This document shows, piece after piece, positions 1 to 9,607 of a stretch of 64,000 bases of DNA. Source of the DNA: Phenylobacterium sp. Lineage in GTDB: Bacteria; Pseudomonadota; Alphaproteobacteria; Caulobacterales; Caulobacteraceae. Where the stretch lies: contig NZ_SCVD01000001.1 in the NCBI RefSeq assembly GCF_004297125.1, positions 396,003-460,002 of the forward strand. The letters run 5' to 3'. The translations under genes and the position numbers were made by a program. Each line of letters starts with the position of its first letter. The stretch's first letter is position 1. A model generated the notes under the pieces. It did not search any database. It worked only from the letters and a program-made list of their open reading frames with translations, and was not told the DNA's origin.

Positions 1-400
1 GATCCAGCTCAGCCTGCAGGGCCGCGTGATAGGGGTTGAAATACCCCGCGCGCCGCTTGTCGATCTCGGCCCGGTCCGGCTCGCCGGCGCGGTACATCGG
101 CTCGCCGTCGAACGTCGTGGTCGGGCAAAGGCCGGTGGTCGCCTGGCCGGGGTAGAGCGAGGCGCCGGACGGGTCTCGGTTCACGTCGATGACCGTGCGG
201 CTCATCGCCGTGCGGATGGTCGTGGCCCCCAGCGACGGGGCGAAGTCGTAGAGCTTTTCGATCCACCAGTCGGCGTCCTTGCGCGCGAGCCAAGGCGAGA
301 TCAGGCGGGCGGCCACCTGGGTCGGCAGCTCGATCCCGGTATGCGGGAAGCTGACAACCAGGGGTGCGTCGCCGCGATGGATCTCCAGCCAGTCGCTCAT
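1..400 (-). CDS. hutG: N-formylglutamate deformylase, partial (runs off left edge)
   Basis: Last step of the five-step histidine pathway: N-formylglutamate is hydrolysed to glutamate and formate in the cytoplasm. The first 133 residues are visible. They start [20 protein letters not shown] and include a [16 protein letters not shown] segment and a [12 protein letters not shown] segment typical of the HutG family. The ATG at 398-400 overlaps the hutH stop codon (ATGA at 397-400), so the two genes are translationally coupled in the order hutI-hutH-hutG. The C-terminal half lies outside the window. Urocanase (hutU) is not in the window and may lie further left; that is inference. Confidence 0.93.
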   Translation of the reverse strand, partial: MSDWLEIHRGDAPLVVSFPHTGIELPTQVAARLISPWLARKDADWWIEKLYDFAPSLGATTIRTAMSRTVIDVNRDPSGASLYPGQATTGLCPTTTFDGEPMYRAGEPDRAEIDKRRAGYFNPYHAALQAELD

Positions 401-1920
401 GCGACCCCCGGCAGGTCCAGGTTCTCGGTGAGCGCGCCGGAGCGGACGAGGGCGATGGCCGCCACCAGGTCCGGGTGGAAATGGCGGTCGTCCGACAGGT
501 GCGGGACCTCGGCGCGGACCCGGGCGCGGGCGGCCTCCAGCGGGTTGCTGGAACGGAGCGGGGCGTGGAAGTCGCAGCCCTGGGCCGCGGCCAGCAGCTC
601 GATGCCGACCACCGAGGCTGCGTTCTGCGCCATGGCGTGCAGCCGCCGCGCGCCGTGGGCGGCCATGGAGACGTGATCCTCCTGGTTGGCCGAGGTGGGG
701 ATGGAATCGACGCTGGCCGGATAGGCCATCTGCTTGTTCTCGGAGACGAGGGCCGCGGCGGTGACCTGCGGGATCATGAACCCGGAGTTCAGGCCGGGCT
801 TGGGAGTCAGGAAGGCGGGCAGGCCGCTGAGCGCCGGGTCGACCAGCATGGCGACGCGCCGTTCGGCCAGAGAGCCGATCTCGCAGATGGCGAGGGCTAT
901 CATATCCGCAGCGAAAGCAACGGGTTCGGCATGGAAGTTGCCGCCGGAGAGGGCCTCGTCGGTGTCGGAGAAGATCAGCGGGTTGTCTGAGACGCCGTTG
1001 GCCTCGTAGCCCAGCGTCGTGGCCGCCTGGCGCAGCACGTCCAGGGCCGCGCCCATCACCTGCGGCTGGCAGCGCAGGCAGTAGGGGTCCTGGACCCGCT
1101 CGTCGTCCTTCAGGTGCGAGGCGCGGATCGCGGAACCAGCCATCAGCCTGCGCAGCGCGTCGCCGGTCTCGATCTGGCCGGGCTGGCGGCGCAGGACGTG
1201 GATGCGGTGGTCGAAGGGGGTGTCCGAGCCCTTGGCCGCCTCCGTCGAGAGCGCGCCGGTGACCAGCGCCGCCTGGAACACCCGCTCAGCCTCGAACAGC
1301 GCGGCGAGCGCATTGGCGGTGGAGAACTGGGTGCCGTTCAGCAGAGCCAGCCCTTCCTTGGGGCCGAGTTCGAGGGGCGTCAGGCCGGCCGCCGCCAGGG
1401 CTTCGGCTGCGGGTCGTCGTTCGCCGCCGACGAACACCTCGCCCACGCCGATGAGCACGGTCGCCATGTGCGCCAGGGGAGCCAGGTCGCCCGAGGCGCC
1501 GACCGAGCCCTGGCAGGGGATCACCGGCGTCAGGCCCTTGGCCAGCAGCGCTTCCAGGAGCGCGATGGTGGCCGGCGCGACGCCCGAGGCGCCCTGGGCC
1601 AGACTGGCCAGCTTCAGCGCCAGCATCAGGCGGGCGACGGGAATGGGCGAGGGCTCGCCGACCCCGGCGGCGTGCGACAGCACGATGTTGCGCTGGAGGG
1701 TCGCCAGGTCGCCTGCCTCGATCCGCACGGAGGCCAGCTTTCCGAAGCCGGTGTTGATGCCGTAGGCGGGCTCGCCCTTGGCCACGATCCGGCCGACCGA
1801 GGCGGCGCTTGCGGCGATGGCGGGCGCCGAGGCCGGGTCCAGGCGCACGTCGACGCCGCGGTAGATCGCGCGCCATTCCGCCAGGGTGACGTCGCCGGGG
1901 CGCAGGGTCACCGTGTCCAT
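397..1920 (-). CDS. hutH: Histidine ammonia-lyase
   Basis: Converts L-histidine to trans-urocanate and ammonia, the first step of histidine degradation. The protein is 507 residues, the usual length. The self-forming MIO cofactor triad Ala142-Ser143-Gly144 lies in the motif [15 protein letters not shown], at the family's canonical position. The N-terminal [11 protein letters not shown] segment carries the conserved active-site tyrosine region. The start is supported by a GGAGG about 7 bases upstream of the ATG. It overlaps the end of hutI by 13 bases and the start of hutG by 4 bases, so it sits in the middle of a coupled operon. Confidence 0.98.
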   Translation of the reverse strand: MDTVTLRPGDVTLAEWRAIYRGVDVRLDPASAPAIAASAASVGRIVAKGEPAYGINTGFGKLASVRIEAGDLATLQRNIVLSHAAGVGEPSPIPVARLMLALKLASLAQGASGVAPATIALLEALLAKGLTPVIPCQGSVGASGDLAPLAHMATVLIGVGEVFVGGERRPAAEALAAAGLTPLELGPKEGLALLNGTQFSTANALAALFEAERVFQAALVTGALSTEAAKGSDTPFDHRIHVLRRQPGQIETGDALRRLMAGSAIRASHLKDDERVQDPYCLRCQPQVMGAALDVLRQAATTLGYEANGVSDNPLIFSDTDEALSGGNFHAEPVAFAADMIALAICEIGSLAERRVAMLVDPALSGLPAFLTPKPGLNSGFMIPQVTAAALVSENKQMAYPASVDSIPTSANQEDHVSMAAHGARRLHAMAQNAASVVGIELLAAAQGCDFHAPLRSSNPLEAARARVRAEVPHLSDDRHFHPDLVAAIALVRSGALTENLDLPGVA

Positions 1921-3119
1921 GTTGTCTTGCCTCCGAATACGCGGGCGTGGAGCGGGTTGAAGCCCATGCGGTAGACCAGCTCGGCCGGCCGCTCGATGTC
2001 CCAGATCGCCAGGTCGCAGCGCTTGCCGGCTTCGATCGTGCCGGCCTCACCCAGCAGGCCCACGGCGCGCGCGGCCTCGCGGGTGACGCCCGCCAGGCAC
2101 TCGTCGACCGTCAGCCGGAAGAGGGTCGCCGCCATGTTCATGACCAGCAGCGGCGAGGTCAGCGGCGAGGTGCCGGGGTTGCAGTCGGTGGCGAGCGCGA
2201 TGGGCACGCCGGCCGCCCGCAGCGCCGCGATCGGCGGGACCTTGGTCTCGCGCACGAAATAGTAGGCGCCGGGCAGCAGGGTCGCGACAGTCCCGGCCTT
2301 GGCCATGGCCGCGATCCCGGCGTCATCCAGGTGTTCCAGGTGATCGGCCGAGAGCGCCCTGAACTCGGCGGCCAGGGCGGCGCCGTGCAGGTTGGACAGC
2401 TGTTCGGCGTGGAGTTTCACCGGCAGGCCGTGCGAGGCCGCGGCCTCGAACACCCGGCGGGTCTGGGCGATGGTGAAGCCGATGCCCTCGCAGAAGGCGT
2501 CCACCGCATCGGCGAGTCCTTCGGCCGCCACGGCGGGGATCATCTCGCTGCAGACCAGGTCGATGTAGCCGTCCGGGTCGCCGGCGAACTCGGGCGGCAG
2601 GGCGTGGGCGCCCAGGAAGGTGGTGCGGATGGTCACCGGCCGCCTCGCCGCCAGGGCGCGGGCGGCGCGCAGGGCCTTCAGCTCGTGGGCGGTCGAGAGG
2701 CCGTAGCCGGACTTCACCTCGACGGTGGTCACGCCCTCGGCCAGCAGGGCGTCGAGGCGGGGCAGGGCGGCCCGGACCAGTTCGGCCTCCGAGGCCGCCC
2801 GTGTCGCCTGCATCGTGGAGACGATCCCGCCGCCGGCCCGGGCGATCTCCTCGTAGGAGGCTCCTGCCAGCCGCAGCTCGAACTCGTGGGCCCGGTCGCC
2901 CCCATGGATCAGGTGGGTGTGCGGGTCGATCAGGCCCGGGGTGACCCAGCGCCCCTCGCAGTCGATCTCCTCGGTCGCCTCGAAGGCCGGCGCTTCGGCC
3001 TCGTCGCCGACCCAGGCGATGCGGTCGCCGAGCGACGCGACTTGGCCGCGCTCGATCACGCCCAACCCGGAGCTCAGCGTGGCGAGGCGGGCGTTCCGCC
3101 AGACCCGGTCGCAGCGCAC
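1908..3119 (-). CDS. hutI: Imidazolonepropionase
   Basis: Hydrolyses 4-imidazolone-5-propionate to N-formimino-L-glutamate. This 403-residue amidohydrolase-superfamily metalloenzyme carries the metal-binding DPHTH motif (His67, His69) after PGLID. Further along are KLHAEQLS and [10 protein letters not shown] with metal/substrate histidines, and ATDCNPG with the catalytic aspartate. It is the first gene of the leftward hutI-hutH-hutG unit. It is transcribed away from hutF, and the HutC-type operator lies in the 103-base gap between them. The hutI stop lies inside the hutH start region. Confidence 0.97.
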   Translation of the reverse strand: MRCDRVWRNARLATLSSGLGVIERGQVASLGDRIAWVGDEAEAPAFEATEEIDCEGRWVTPGLIDPHTHLIHGGDRAHEFELRLAGASYEEIARAGGGIVSTMQATRAASEAELVRAALPRLDALLAEGVTTVEVKSGYGLSTAHELKALRAARALAARRPVTIRTTFLGAHALPPEFAGDPDGYIDLVCSEMIPAVAAEGLADAVDAFCEGIGFTIAQTRRVFEAAASHGLPVKLHAEQLSNLHGAALAAEFRALSADHLEHLDDAGIAAMAKAGTVATLLPGAYYFVRETKVPPIAALRAAGVPIALATDCNPGTSPLTSPLLVMNMAATLFRLTVDECLAGVTREAARAVGLLGEAGTIEAGKRCDLAIWDIERPAELVYRMGFNPLHARVFGGKTTWTR

Positions 3120-3163
3120 GCGGCTCTCCCTTGAATCCTGCGGGCAACCTAGCGACCGGGATT

Positions 3164-3185
3164 CTTATTGTATAGACATAATGAG
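3164..3185. promoter_or_regulatory. Candidate HutC operator in the divergent hut promoter
   Basis: An imperfect 22-bp palindrome with arms CTTATTGTAT and ACATAATGAG sits between the divergent hutI and hutF starts. Its core GTATAGAC (3170-3177) fits the GTMTAKAC pattern I recall for HutC-subfamily GntR regulators. A hutC gene closes the rightward operon, so autoregulated urocanate-responsive repression of both arms is the likely role (inference). An ATG at 3181 falls inside the site, one reason to prefer the later hutF start. Confidence 0.75.
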
Positions 3186-3222
3186 CGCTTGCGGGCCTGG
3201 GCGGCGCGGTCGAGGAAGGCTC

Positions 3223-4572
3223 ATGGGACTCTGGTTCGAACATGCGCTGCTGGCCGGTGGCTGGGCCGATCGGGTGCGCGTCGAGGCGAGCGGCGGCGTG
3301 ATCCACGCTGTCCACGCCGGCGCGGAACCGCTGCCCGGTGACGAACGGGGCGGCGTCGCGGTCCCGGGCCTGCCCAACCTGCATAGCCACGCCTTCCAGC
3401 GCGCCATGGCGGGCCTGACAGAGGTGCGCGGCCCCTCGGGCGACAGTTTCTGGACATGGCGCGAGCTGATGTACCGCTTCGTGGGCGACCTGGGTCCCGA
3501 AGACGTCGAGGCCATCGCCGCCCAGGCCTTCCTGGAAATGCTGGAGGCCGGCTTCACGCGGGTGGGCGAGTTCCATTATCTGCACCACGCTCCGGACGGG
3601 AGCGCCTACGCCGATCTGGGCGAGATGGCCGGACGGATCGCGGCGGCGGCGGCGGAGACCGGTATCGGCCTGACGCTCCTGCCGGTGTTCTACGCGCACT
3701 CGGGCTTCGGCGGCGCGGCCCCGCTCACGGATCAGCGGCGGTTCGTGAACAGCCTCGACGGCTATGGCCGATTGCAGGAGGCCTCACGCACGGCGGTCCG
3801 CGGCCTGCCCGACGCCGTGGTGGGGGTCGCGCCCCACAGCCTGCGCGCGGTCACCGAGGACGAGCTGCGGATCGTCAGCGAGGCCCAGGGGCCTATCCAC
3901 ATCCACGTCGCCGAGCAGGTGAAGGAAGTGGACGACTGCCTGGCCTGGAGCGGCGCGCGGCCCGTGGAGTGGTTGCAGGCCCGCTTCGCCGTGGACGACC
4001 GCTGGTGCCTGGTCCATGCCACCCACATCAACGAGGCCGAGCGCCGACGGCTGGCGACCCGCGGCGCGGTGGTGGGCCTCTGCCCGATCACCGAGGCCAA
4101 TCTGGGCGACGGCGTCTTCCCGGCGGCGCGATACCTTCCGGAGGGCGGCGCGTTCGGCGTCGGCTCGGACTCCAATGTGCGCATCGGCGCGGCGGAGGAA
4201 CTGCGGCTGCTGGAATACGGCCAGCGGCTGGCGAAGCGCTCCCGCAACGTGCTGGCGAACCGCCAAGGCGAGGCGACCGGGGCGGCCCTCTACCGTGGAG
4301 CCTTGACCGGCGGAGCCCAGGCGCTGGGGACGCCCCAGGCCGCGGGCCTCGCGGTGGGCGCGGCGGCCGACATCGTCAGCTTCCCGAGCGACCATGAAGC
4401 GCTCGTCGCCCGCGCCGGTGACGCCTGGCTGGACAGCTGGATCTTCGCCGCCGCGCCGGTGCAGCATGTCTGGCGCCGGGGGCGCCGGGTCGTCGCCGAC
4501 GGCCGGCACCATGCCCGTGAAGCGATCACGACGCGCTATCGGTGGGTGCTGGAGCGCCTGCTCCGCAGATGA
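3223..4572 (+). CDS. hutF: Formimidoylglutamate deiminase
   Basis: Removes ammonia from N-formimino-L-glutamate to give N-formylglutamate, which HutG then cleaves. HutF plus HutG marks the five-step histidine route rather than the HutG-hydrolase four-step route. The protein is 449 residues and belongs to the amidohydrolase superfamily. Metal motif NLHSHAFQRA has His54 and His56, HIHVAEQ has His226 and His228, and GSDSNV has the catalytic Asp316. The start at 3223 is chosen because GAGGAAGG ends three bases upstream, and because an earlier in-frame ATG (3181) lies within the operator. Its stop overlaps the hutC start (ATGA). Confidence 0.95.
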   Translation: MGLWFEHALLAGGWADRVRVEASGGVIHAVHAGAEPLPGDERGGVAVPGLPNLHSHAFQRAMAGLTEVRGPSGDSFWTWRELMYRFVGDLGPEDVEAIAAQAFLEMLEAGFTRVGEFHYLHHAPDGSAYADLGEMAGRIAAAAAETGIGLTLLPVFYAHSGFGGAAPLTDQRRFVNSLDGYGRLQEASRTAVRGLPDAVVGVAPHSLRAVTEDELRIVSEAQGPIHIHVAEQVKEVDDCLAWSGARPVEWLQARFAVDDRWCLVHATHINEAERRRLATRGAVVGLCPITEANLGDGVFPAARYLPEGGAFGVGSDSNVRIGAAEELRLLEYGQRLAKRSRNVLANRQGEATGAALYRGALTGGAQALGTPQAAGLAVGAAADIVSFPSDHEALVARAGDAWLDSWIFAAAPVQHVWRRGRRVVADGRHHAREAITTRYRWVLERLLRR

Positions 4573-5288
4573 GCGACAGGGCCCTGCACAAGCGGATCCG
4601 CGCCGACATCTCGGAGCGCATCCGGTCGGGCGCGTGGCCGCCGGGCCACAAGATCCCGGCCGAGCACGAGCTGATGGTCGAATACGGCTGCTCGCGGATG
4701 ACGGTGAACAAGGCGCTGGCGCCGCTCGCCGAGACCGGACTGATCGTGCGCCGGCGCAAGGCGGGCTCGTTCGTCTCGCGGCCCCGCATCCACTCCGTCG
4801 TGCTGGACATCCCCGACATCGCCGCCGAGGTGACGGCGCGGGGCGAGCCCTATGGCTATGAGCTGCTGTCCGGCCGGGCCCGCACGGCCAACGCGCGCGA
4901 CGTCGCCGAGCTGGGCCTGGATCGGCCGGTGGAGGTGCTGGCCCTGCGATGCCTGCACCGGGCCAGCGGCCGGCCGTTCGCCCTGGAGGAGCGGCTGATC
5001 AACCTCGCGGCCGTGCCGCAGGCGCGAGGCGTGGACTTCGCCAAGGCGGCCCCCGGCGGCTGGCTGCTCAGTCACGTGCCCTGGACCGAGGCCGAGCACC
5101 GGATCAGCGCCGCCAATGTCCCGAAGGCGACGGCCGCCGTCCTGGGGGTGGAACCCACCGCGGCGTGCCTGGTGCTGGAGCGGCAGACCTGGCGCGGCGA
5201 GGATCGGATCACCCACGTGCGGCTGGTCTTCCCGGGGGAGGCCTACGACCTGGTCGCGCGGTTCTCGCCGCAGGGTGCGCCGGCCTAG
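4569..5288 (+). CDS. hutC: Histidine utilisation repressor, GntR/HutC family
   Basis: A 239-residue GntR-type regulator. The N-terminal winged helix (about residues 5-75) contains IRADISERIRSGAWPPGHKIPAEHEL split over helix 1 and the wing, then CSRMTVNKAL and the FVSRP wing end. The C-terminal UTRA ligand domain (about 95-235) contains RCLHRASGRPFALEERLIN. In known systems HutC binds urocanate and releases the hut promoters. The coupling to hutF through an ATGA overlap and the palindrome at 3164-3185 support autoregulation. Confidence 0.93.
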   Translation: MSDRALHKRIRADISERIRSGAWPPGHKIPAEHELMVEYGCSRMTVNKALAPLAETGLIVRRRKAGSFVSRPRIHSVVLDIPDIAAEVTARGEPYGYELLSGRARTANARDVAELGLDRPVEVLALRCLHRASGRPFALEERLINLAAVPQARGVDFAKAAPGGWLLSHVPWTEAEHRISAANVPKATAAVLGVEPTAACLVLERQTWRGEDRITHVRLVFPGEAYDLVARFSPQGAPA

Positions 5289-5299
5289 ATCCGCAAATT

Positions 5300-5318
5300 G
5301 AGGGGTTCCGAGCCCCTC
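5300..5318 (+). terminator. Hairpin after hutC
   Basis: GAGGGG and CCCCTC form a 6-bp stem around a 7-base loop just after the hutC stop. There is no T-run downstream, so it may be only a weak or Rho-assisted terminator. Confidence 0.4.
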
Positions 5319-5394
5319 GGCGCTCGCCCTATGATGTCCCCGATGCCGTTCGAAGCCCGCCCCATGAGACGGCGGGCGTGAGCCGCGAGAGGAT

Positions 5395-8300
5395 GTGCGC
5401 CTGAAACGTCTGTTGATCGCCAACCGGGGCGAGATCGCCATCCGGATCGCCCGCGCGGCTGCCGACCTGGGGGTCGAGACGGTCGCGGTCTATTCCCAGG
5501 ACGATGCGACGTCGCTGCACGTCCGCCTGGCCGATCAGGCGGTGGCGCTGAGCGGCGTGGGGCCGCGGGCCTATCTGGACGCGGACGCGCTGGTCGAAGC
5601 CGCGGTTGCCGCAGGGTGCGACGCGGTCCACCCGGGCTACGGCTTCCTCTCGGAGAACGCCGGGTTCTCGCGGGCGTGCGCGCTTGCAGGGCTGACCTTC
5701 GTCGGCGGCAGCCCGGAGGCCCTGGACCTCTTCGGGGACAAGGCGCGGGCGCGGAGCTTCGCGGCCGAGCATGGCGTGCCGCTGGCCCGGGGGACAGAGG
5801 CGTCGGCGAGCCTGGACGAGGTCCGGGCGCTGCAGGCTGACGTCGGCGGCGCCATCATGATCAAGGCCCTGGCCGGCGGCGGCGGGCGCGGGATGCGCGT
5901 GGTCGCGGCCGGCGAGGATCCGGCGGCCGCCTACGACGCCTGCGCGCGCGAGGCGGAGGCCGCGTTCGGCGACGCACGGCTCTACGCGGAAGCGGTGATC
6001 CCGCGCGCACGGCATATCGAGGTGCAGATCGCGGGCGACGGGATCGACGCCGTCGCCATCCACGACCGCGAGTGCTCGATCCAGCGCCGCCGGCAGAAGC
6101 TGATCGAGGTGGCCCCTGCGACCGGCCTGGCGCCGGAGGTCCGCGCGGCCTTGCAGGACGCCTCGGTGCGGATGGCGCGGGCGGCCAGGCTGCGCGGCCT
6201 GGCGACGTTCGAATACCTGCTCGACGCGGGGGACGGCCGAACCGCGGCCTTCATCGAGACCAATCCGCGCCTGCAGGTGGAGCACACGGTCACCGAGGCG
6301 GTCACCGGCCTCGATCTGGTGCAGATCCAGCTTCGGCTCGCCGACGGCGCCAGCCTGGCGGCCTGCGGGCTGGGCGAAGGGCCGCCGCCGGTATCAGGGG
6401 CCGCGATCCAGCTTCGCGTGAATCTCGAGACCCTGGGCGCTGATGGGCAGGTCAGCAGCGGCGCGGGTGGCGTGCTCAGCCGCTATGAGGCGCCCAGCGG
6501 TCCCGGCGTCCGCGTCGATGGCTTCGGCTACGGCGGCTATCGGACCAATCCGGCCTTCGACTCCCTGATCGCCAAGCTCATCGTGCAAGGGCCGACCCTG
6601 GCCGCCGCCGCCGCCCGCGCCGCCCGCGCCGCCGCCGAGTTCCGCATCGAGGGCGCGCCCAGCACCCTGCCCCTGCTGCAGGCGGTGCTGGAACGGCCGG
6701 AGTTCGTCGATGGGCGGGCCGACACCAACTTCCTCGAGGCCAACCTGCCGGAACTGCTGGCGAGGGCCGGCGAACTGGCGCCGGCGCCCGTCGTCGAAGC
6801 CGCGGCGGCAGCGCCTGGCGCGCGGATTGCGACCCCGCCGGGCACGCAGTCCGCCGCCGCGCCCCTCCGAGGCACCGTCGTGAGTCTGGAGGTCGCCGAG
6901 GGCGTCGCCATCGCAGCCGGGCAGCCGGTTGCGGTGCTGGAAGCGATGAAGATGCAGCACGTGGTGGCCGCGCCGGTCGCAGGCCTGCTGCACAGCTTCG
7001 CCGCGGCGGTCGGCGAGACCCTGGACGAGGGCGCGCCGCTGGCCTTCATCCAGCCGGGCGAGGCCTCGGACCACGCCTTCGCCGCCGAAGAGATCGACCT
7101 GGAGCTGATCCGCCCCGACCTGGCCGAGGTGCGAGCCCGGACCGCCCTGACCCTGGACGAGAACCGGCCCGACGCGGTCGCACGACGCCGGCGGACCCAC
7201 CAGAGGACCGCGCGCGAGAACCTGGACGACCTGTTCGACGCCGGAACCTTCAAGGAGTTCGGCGCGCTGGCCATCGCCGCCCAGAAGCGTCGGCGCTCCA
7301 TCGAGGACCTGCAGGTCAACACGCCGGCCGACGGCATCGTCACCGGGGTGGGCGAGGTGGGCGGCGCCCGCTGCGTCGCCTTGGCCTACGACTTCACCGT
7401 GCTGGCGGGCACGCAGGGCCACTTCAGCCACAAGAAGACCGACCGGATCCTGGAGTTCGCGGAGCACTGGAAGCTGCCGGTGGTCTGGTACACCGAAGGC
7501 GGTGGGGGACGGCCGGGCGACGTGGACGTCGGCGGTCTGTCGGCCTCGTCGCTCGACACGACCAGTTTCACGACCTTCGCACGGCTGTCCGGGGTGGCGC
7601 CGCGGATCTCCATCAATTCCGGCCGCTGCTTTGCGGGCAATGCGGTGTTCTTCGGCTGCGCCGACATCACCATCGCCACCGAATATTCGAACATCGGCCT
7701 GGGCGGCCCGGCGATGATCGAGGGCGGCGGCCTGGGCGTCTTCACGCCGGACGAGATCGGGCCCTCGGACGTGCAGTACGCCAACGGCGCGCTGGACCTG
7801 CTGGTGGCCGACGAGGCCGCGGCGACGGCGGCGGCGCGACAACTGCTGGGGATCTTCCAGGGCGAGGTCGGCGAATGGACCTGCGCCGACCAGCGGACCC
7901 TGCGTCACCTGATCCCCGAGAACCGGGTGCGGGCCTATGACGTGCGCCGGGTGATCGAGACCCTGGCGGACACGGGGTCGTGGATCGAGCTGCGCGGCGG
8001 CTATGGCAAGGGGATGATCACCGGCTTCCTGCGGATCGAGGGGCGGCCGCTGGGCCTTATCGCCAACGATCCGCGGCACTTGGGCGGCGCCATCGACAGC
8101 GAGGGCGCCGAGAAGGGCGGCCGGTTCCTGCAGCTCTGCGACGCCTACGGCGTGCCGGTCGTGTCGCTGTGCGACACGCCGGGGTTCATGGTCGGGCCGG
8201 ACAGCGAGGCCACCGCGGCGATCCGCCGGGGCTCGCGCCTGTTCGTGGTGGCCGCCAGCATGAGCGTGCCGCTGTTCGCCGTGGTGCTGCGCAAGGGCTA

Positions 8301-8646
8301 CGGCCTGGGCGCCCAGGCGATGACCGGCGGGGACTTCTCGGCCTCGGCCTTCACGGTCGCCTGGCCCACCGCCGAGTTCGGGCCCATGGGCCTGGAGGGC
8401 GCCGTGCGCTTGGGCTACCGCAAGGAGCTGGAGGCCGAGACCGACCTCGCCGCCCGCGACGCCCTGTTCCAGAAGCTGGTCGGGCGCATGTACCAGACCG
8501 GCAAGGCCATTTCGGTGGCCCAGGTGGGCGAGATCGACGCCGTCATCGACCCCGCCGAGACCCGCGACTGGATCGTCCGCGGCATCAAGTCGTGCCCGCC
8601 CCGCGCGCCCGGCGCCAAGGCGAGGTCGTTCGTCGACGTCTGGTGA
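5395..8646 (+). CDS. Single-chain biotin-dependent acyl-CoA carboxylase (BC-BCCP-CT fusion)
   Basis: A 1083-residue enzyme with all functions on one chain. Biotin carboxylase occupies about residues 1-440: LLIANRGEIAIRI, the ATP-grasp glycine loop KALAGGGGRGMR, and ETNPRLQVEH. The biotinyl domain (about 490-560) has EAMKMQH with the biotinylated Lys519. A carboxyltransferase follows (about 590-1083). It therefore carboxylates an acyl-CoA, but the acyl substrate cannot be read from sequence. Single-chain long-chain acyl-CoA carboxylases (LCC) have a comparable layout. Translation starts at GTG 5395; the ATG two bases earlier runs into a stop at once. The usual RRHQK of biotin carboxylases reads RRRQK here. 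It is followed by a hydroxyacyl-CoA dehydrogenase-like SDR, which suggests acyl-CoA catabolism. Confidence 0.9.
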   Translation: MRLKRLLIANRGEIAIRIARAAADLGVETVAVYSQDDATSLHVRLADQAVALSGVGPRAYLDADALVEAAVAAGCDAVHPGYGFLSENAGFSRACALAGLTFVGGSPEALDLFGDKARARSFAAEHGVPLARGTEASASLDEVRALQADVGGAIMIKALAGGGGRGMRVVAAGEDPAAAYDACAREAEAAFGDARLYAEAVIPRARHIEVQIAGDGIDAVAIHDRECSIQRRRQKLIEVAPATGLAPEVRAALQDASVRMARAARLRGLATFEYLLDAGDGRTAAFIETNPRLQVEHTVTEAVTGLDLVQIQLRLADGASLAACGLGEGPPPVSGAAIQLRVNLETLGADGQVSSGAGGVLSRYEAPSGPGVRVDGFGYGGYRTNPAFDSLIAKLIVQGPTLAAAAARAARAAAEFRIEGAPSTLPLLQAVLERPEFVDGRADTNFLEANLPELLARAGELAPAPVVEAAAAAPGARIATPPGTQSAAAPLRGTVVSLEVAEGVAIAAGQPVAVLEAMKMQHVVAAPVAGLLHSFAAAVGETLDEGAPLAFIQPGEASDHAFAAEEIDLELIRPDLAEVRARTALTLDENRPDAVARRRRTHQRTARENLDDLFDAGTFKEFGALAIAAQKRRRSIEDLQVNTPADGIVTGVGEVGGARCVALAYDFTVLAGTQGHFSHKKTDRILEFAEHWKLPVVWYTEGGGGRPGDVDVGGLSASSLDTTSFTTFARLSGVAPRISINSGRCFAGNAVFFGCADITIATEYSNIGLGGPAMIEGGGLGVFTPDEIGPSDVQYANGALDLLVADEAAATAAARQLLGIFQGEVGEWTCADQRTLRHLIPENRVRAYDVRRVIETLADTGSWIELRGGYGKGMITGFLRIEGRPLGLIANDPRHLGGAIDSEGAEKGGRFLQLCDAYGVPVVSLCDTPGFMVGPDSEATAAIRRGSRLFVVAASMSVPLFAVVLRKGYGLGAQAMTGGDFSASAFTVAWPTAEFGPMGLEGAVRLGYRKELEAETDLAARDALFQKLVGRMYQTGKAISVAQVGEIDAVIDPAETRDWIVRGIKSCPPRAPGAKARSFVDVW

Positions 8647-8705
8647 TTGCCTGACGTTGCGTGCGGCGTGGGAGGGTCCGGCCAAAGCCGACCCTGGGAG
8701 CGACC

Positions 8706-9488
8706 ATGAAACTCGACAACACCATCTCCGCCGTGATCACCGGCGGCGCCTCGGGCCTCGGCGCGGCGACCGCCCGACGCCTGGCGAGCCATGGCGTGAA
8801 GGTAGCGCTGTTCGACCTCAACGCCGACCTCGGTGAGGCCCTGGCCAAGGAGATCGGCGGGGTGTTCTGCCAGGCGAACGTCACCTCCAGCGAGGAGATC
8901 GACGCCGCCTTCGCCAAGGCCCGCGCGGCCCACGGCCAGGAGCGCATCCTGGTCAACTGCGCCGGCGTCGGCGGCGGCGCCAAGACGGTGTCGCGCGACA
9001 AGCAGACCGGCGAGGTGAAGGAATATCCGCTCGAGAACTTCGAGCGTATCGTCCAGATCAACCTGATCGGCACCTTCCGCTGCATCACCAAGAGCGCGGC
9101 CGGGATGCTGACCCTCGACCTGCTGCCGGACGGCGACCGCGGCGCCATCGTCAACACGGCGTCGGTGGCGGCGGAGGACGGCCAGATCGGGCAGGTGGCC
9201 TACACGGCCTCAAAGGCCGGCATCGTCGGTATGACCCTGACGATCGCGCGCGACCTCTCCAGCGAGGCCATCCGCATCAACACCATCCTTCCCGGCATCT
9301 TCGACACGCCGCTGCTGGCGCGGGCCGCCGAGCACGTAAAGGCCGGCCTTTCAGCCTCCGTGCCATTCCCTAAGCGCCTGGGCATGGCCGAGGAGTACGC
9401 TCAGCTCGCCGAAACCATGATCACCAATGGCTATTTCAACGGCGAGGACGTGCGCCTGGACGGCGCGATCCGGATGCAGCCGCGCTGA
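8706..9488 (+). CDS. SDR oxidoreductase, HSD10-like 3-hydroxyacyl-CoA dehydrogenase
   Basis: A 260-residue classical short-chain dehydrogenase. The cofactor motif TGGASGLG starts near residue 13, NCAGVGG is the NAG-type motif, and a catalytic serine region (VNTASVAAEDG) is followed by Tyr/Lys in YTASKAG. The C-terminal half (LPGIFDTPLL, FPKRLG) resembles the type II 3-hydroxyacyl-CoA dehydrogenase (HSD17B10) group that acts on fatty and branched-chain acyl-CoA intermediates. GGGAG 6-10 bases upstream supports the ATG. It lies 59 bases after the carboxylase gene on the same strand, so the two are probably co-transcribed. Confidence 0.88.
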   Translation: MKLDNTISAVITGGASGLGAATARRLASHGVKVALFDLNADLGEALAKEIGGVFCQANVTSSEEIDAAFAKARAAHGQERILVNCAGVGGGAKTVSRDKQTGEVKEYPLENFERIVQINLIGTFRCITKSAAGMLTLDLLPDGDRGAIVNTASVAAEDGQIGQVAYTASKAGIVGMTLTIARDLSSEAIRINTILPGIFDTPLLARAAEHVKAGLSASVPFPKRLGMAEEYAQLAETMITNGYFNGEDVRLDGAIRMQPR

Positions 9489-9490
9489 CG

Positions 9491-9510
9491 AGGGCGGCAA
9501 TCTCCGCCCT
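9491..9510 (+). terminator. Hairpin terminator after the SDR gene
   Basis: AGGGCGG and CCGCCCT pair perfectly (7 bp) around a 6-base loop three bases after the stop codon. No T-tract follows. It separates the carboxylase/SDR unit from the Fur-box promoter. Confidence 0.5.
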
Positions 9511-9548
9511 GCGCAGCTTGGGTGCTTGCCTTGGGGCCGTGGCGTGCT

Positions 9549-9567
9549 AATGCGAGGCATTCTTATT
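9549..9567. promoter_or_regulatory. Candidate Fur box upstream of the PepSY/ApbE operon
   Basis: Read on the minus strand, this 19-bp site is AATAAGAAT followed by GCCTCGCATT. It matches the 19-bp Fur consensus AATGAGAATCATTCTCATT at 14 of 19 positions by hand count. It lies about 40 bases before the first gene of an operon whose gene types are often iron-responsive. Confidence 0.55.
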
Positions 9568-9607
9568 TAGCGCCACGTCATCGGGGCGCGCCAGTCCCGT
9601 CGTGAGC

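Noticed and set aside
3181..3222. Earlier hutF start at the ATG at 3181
   Set aside because: It lies inside the candidate operator and lacks a ribosome binding site, whereas 3223 has GAGGAAGG just upstream.
6394..8685. 763-codon open frame on the minus strand opposite the carboxylase gene
   Set aside because: Arginine/glycine/histidine-rich shadow typical of very GC-rich DNA; the plus-strand protein has full domain motifs.
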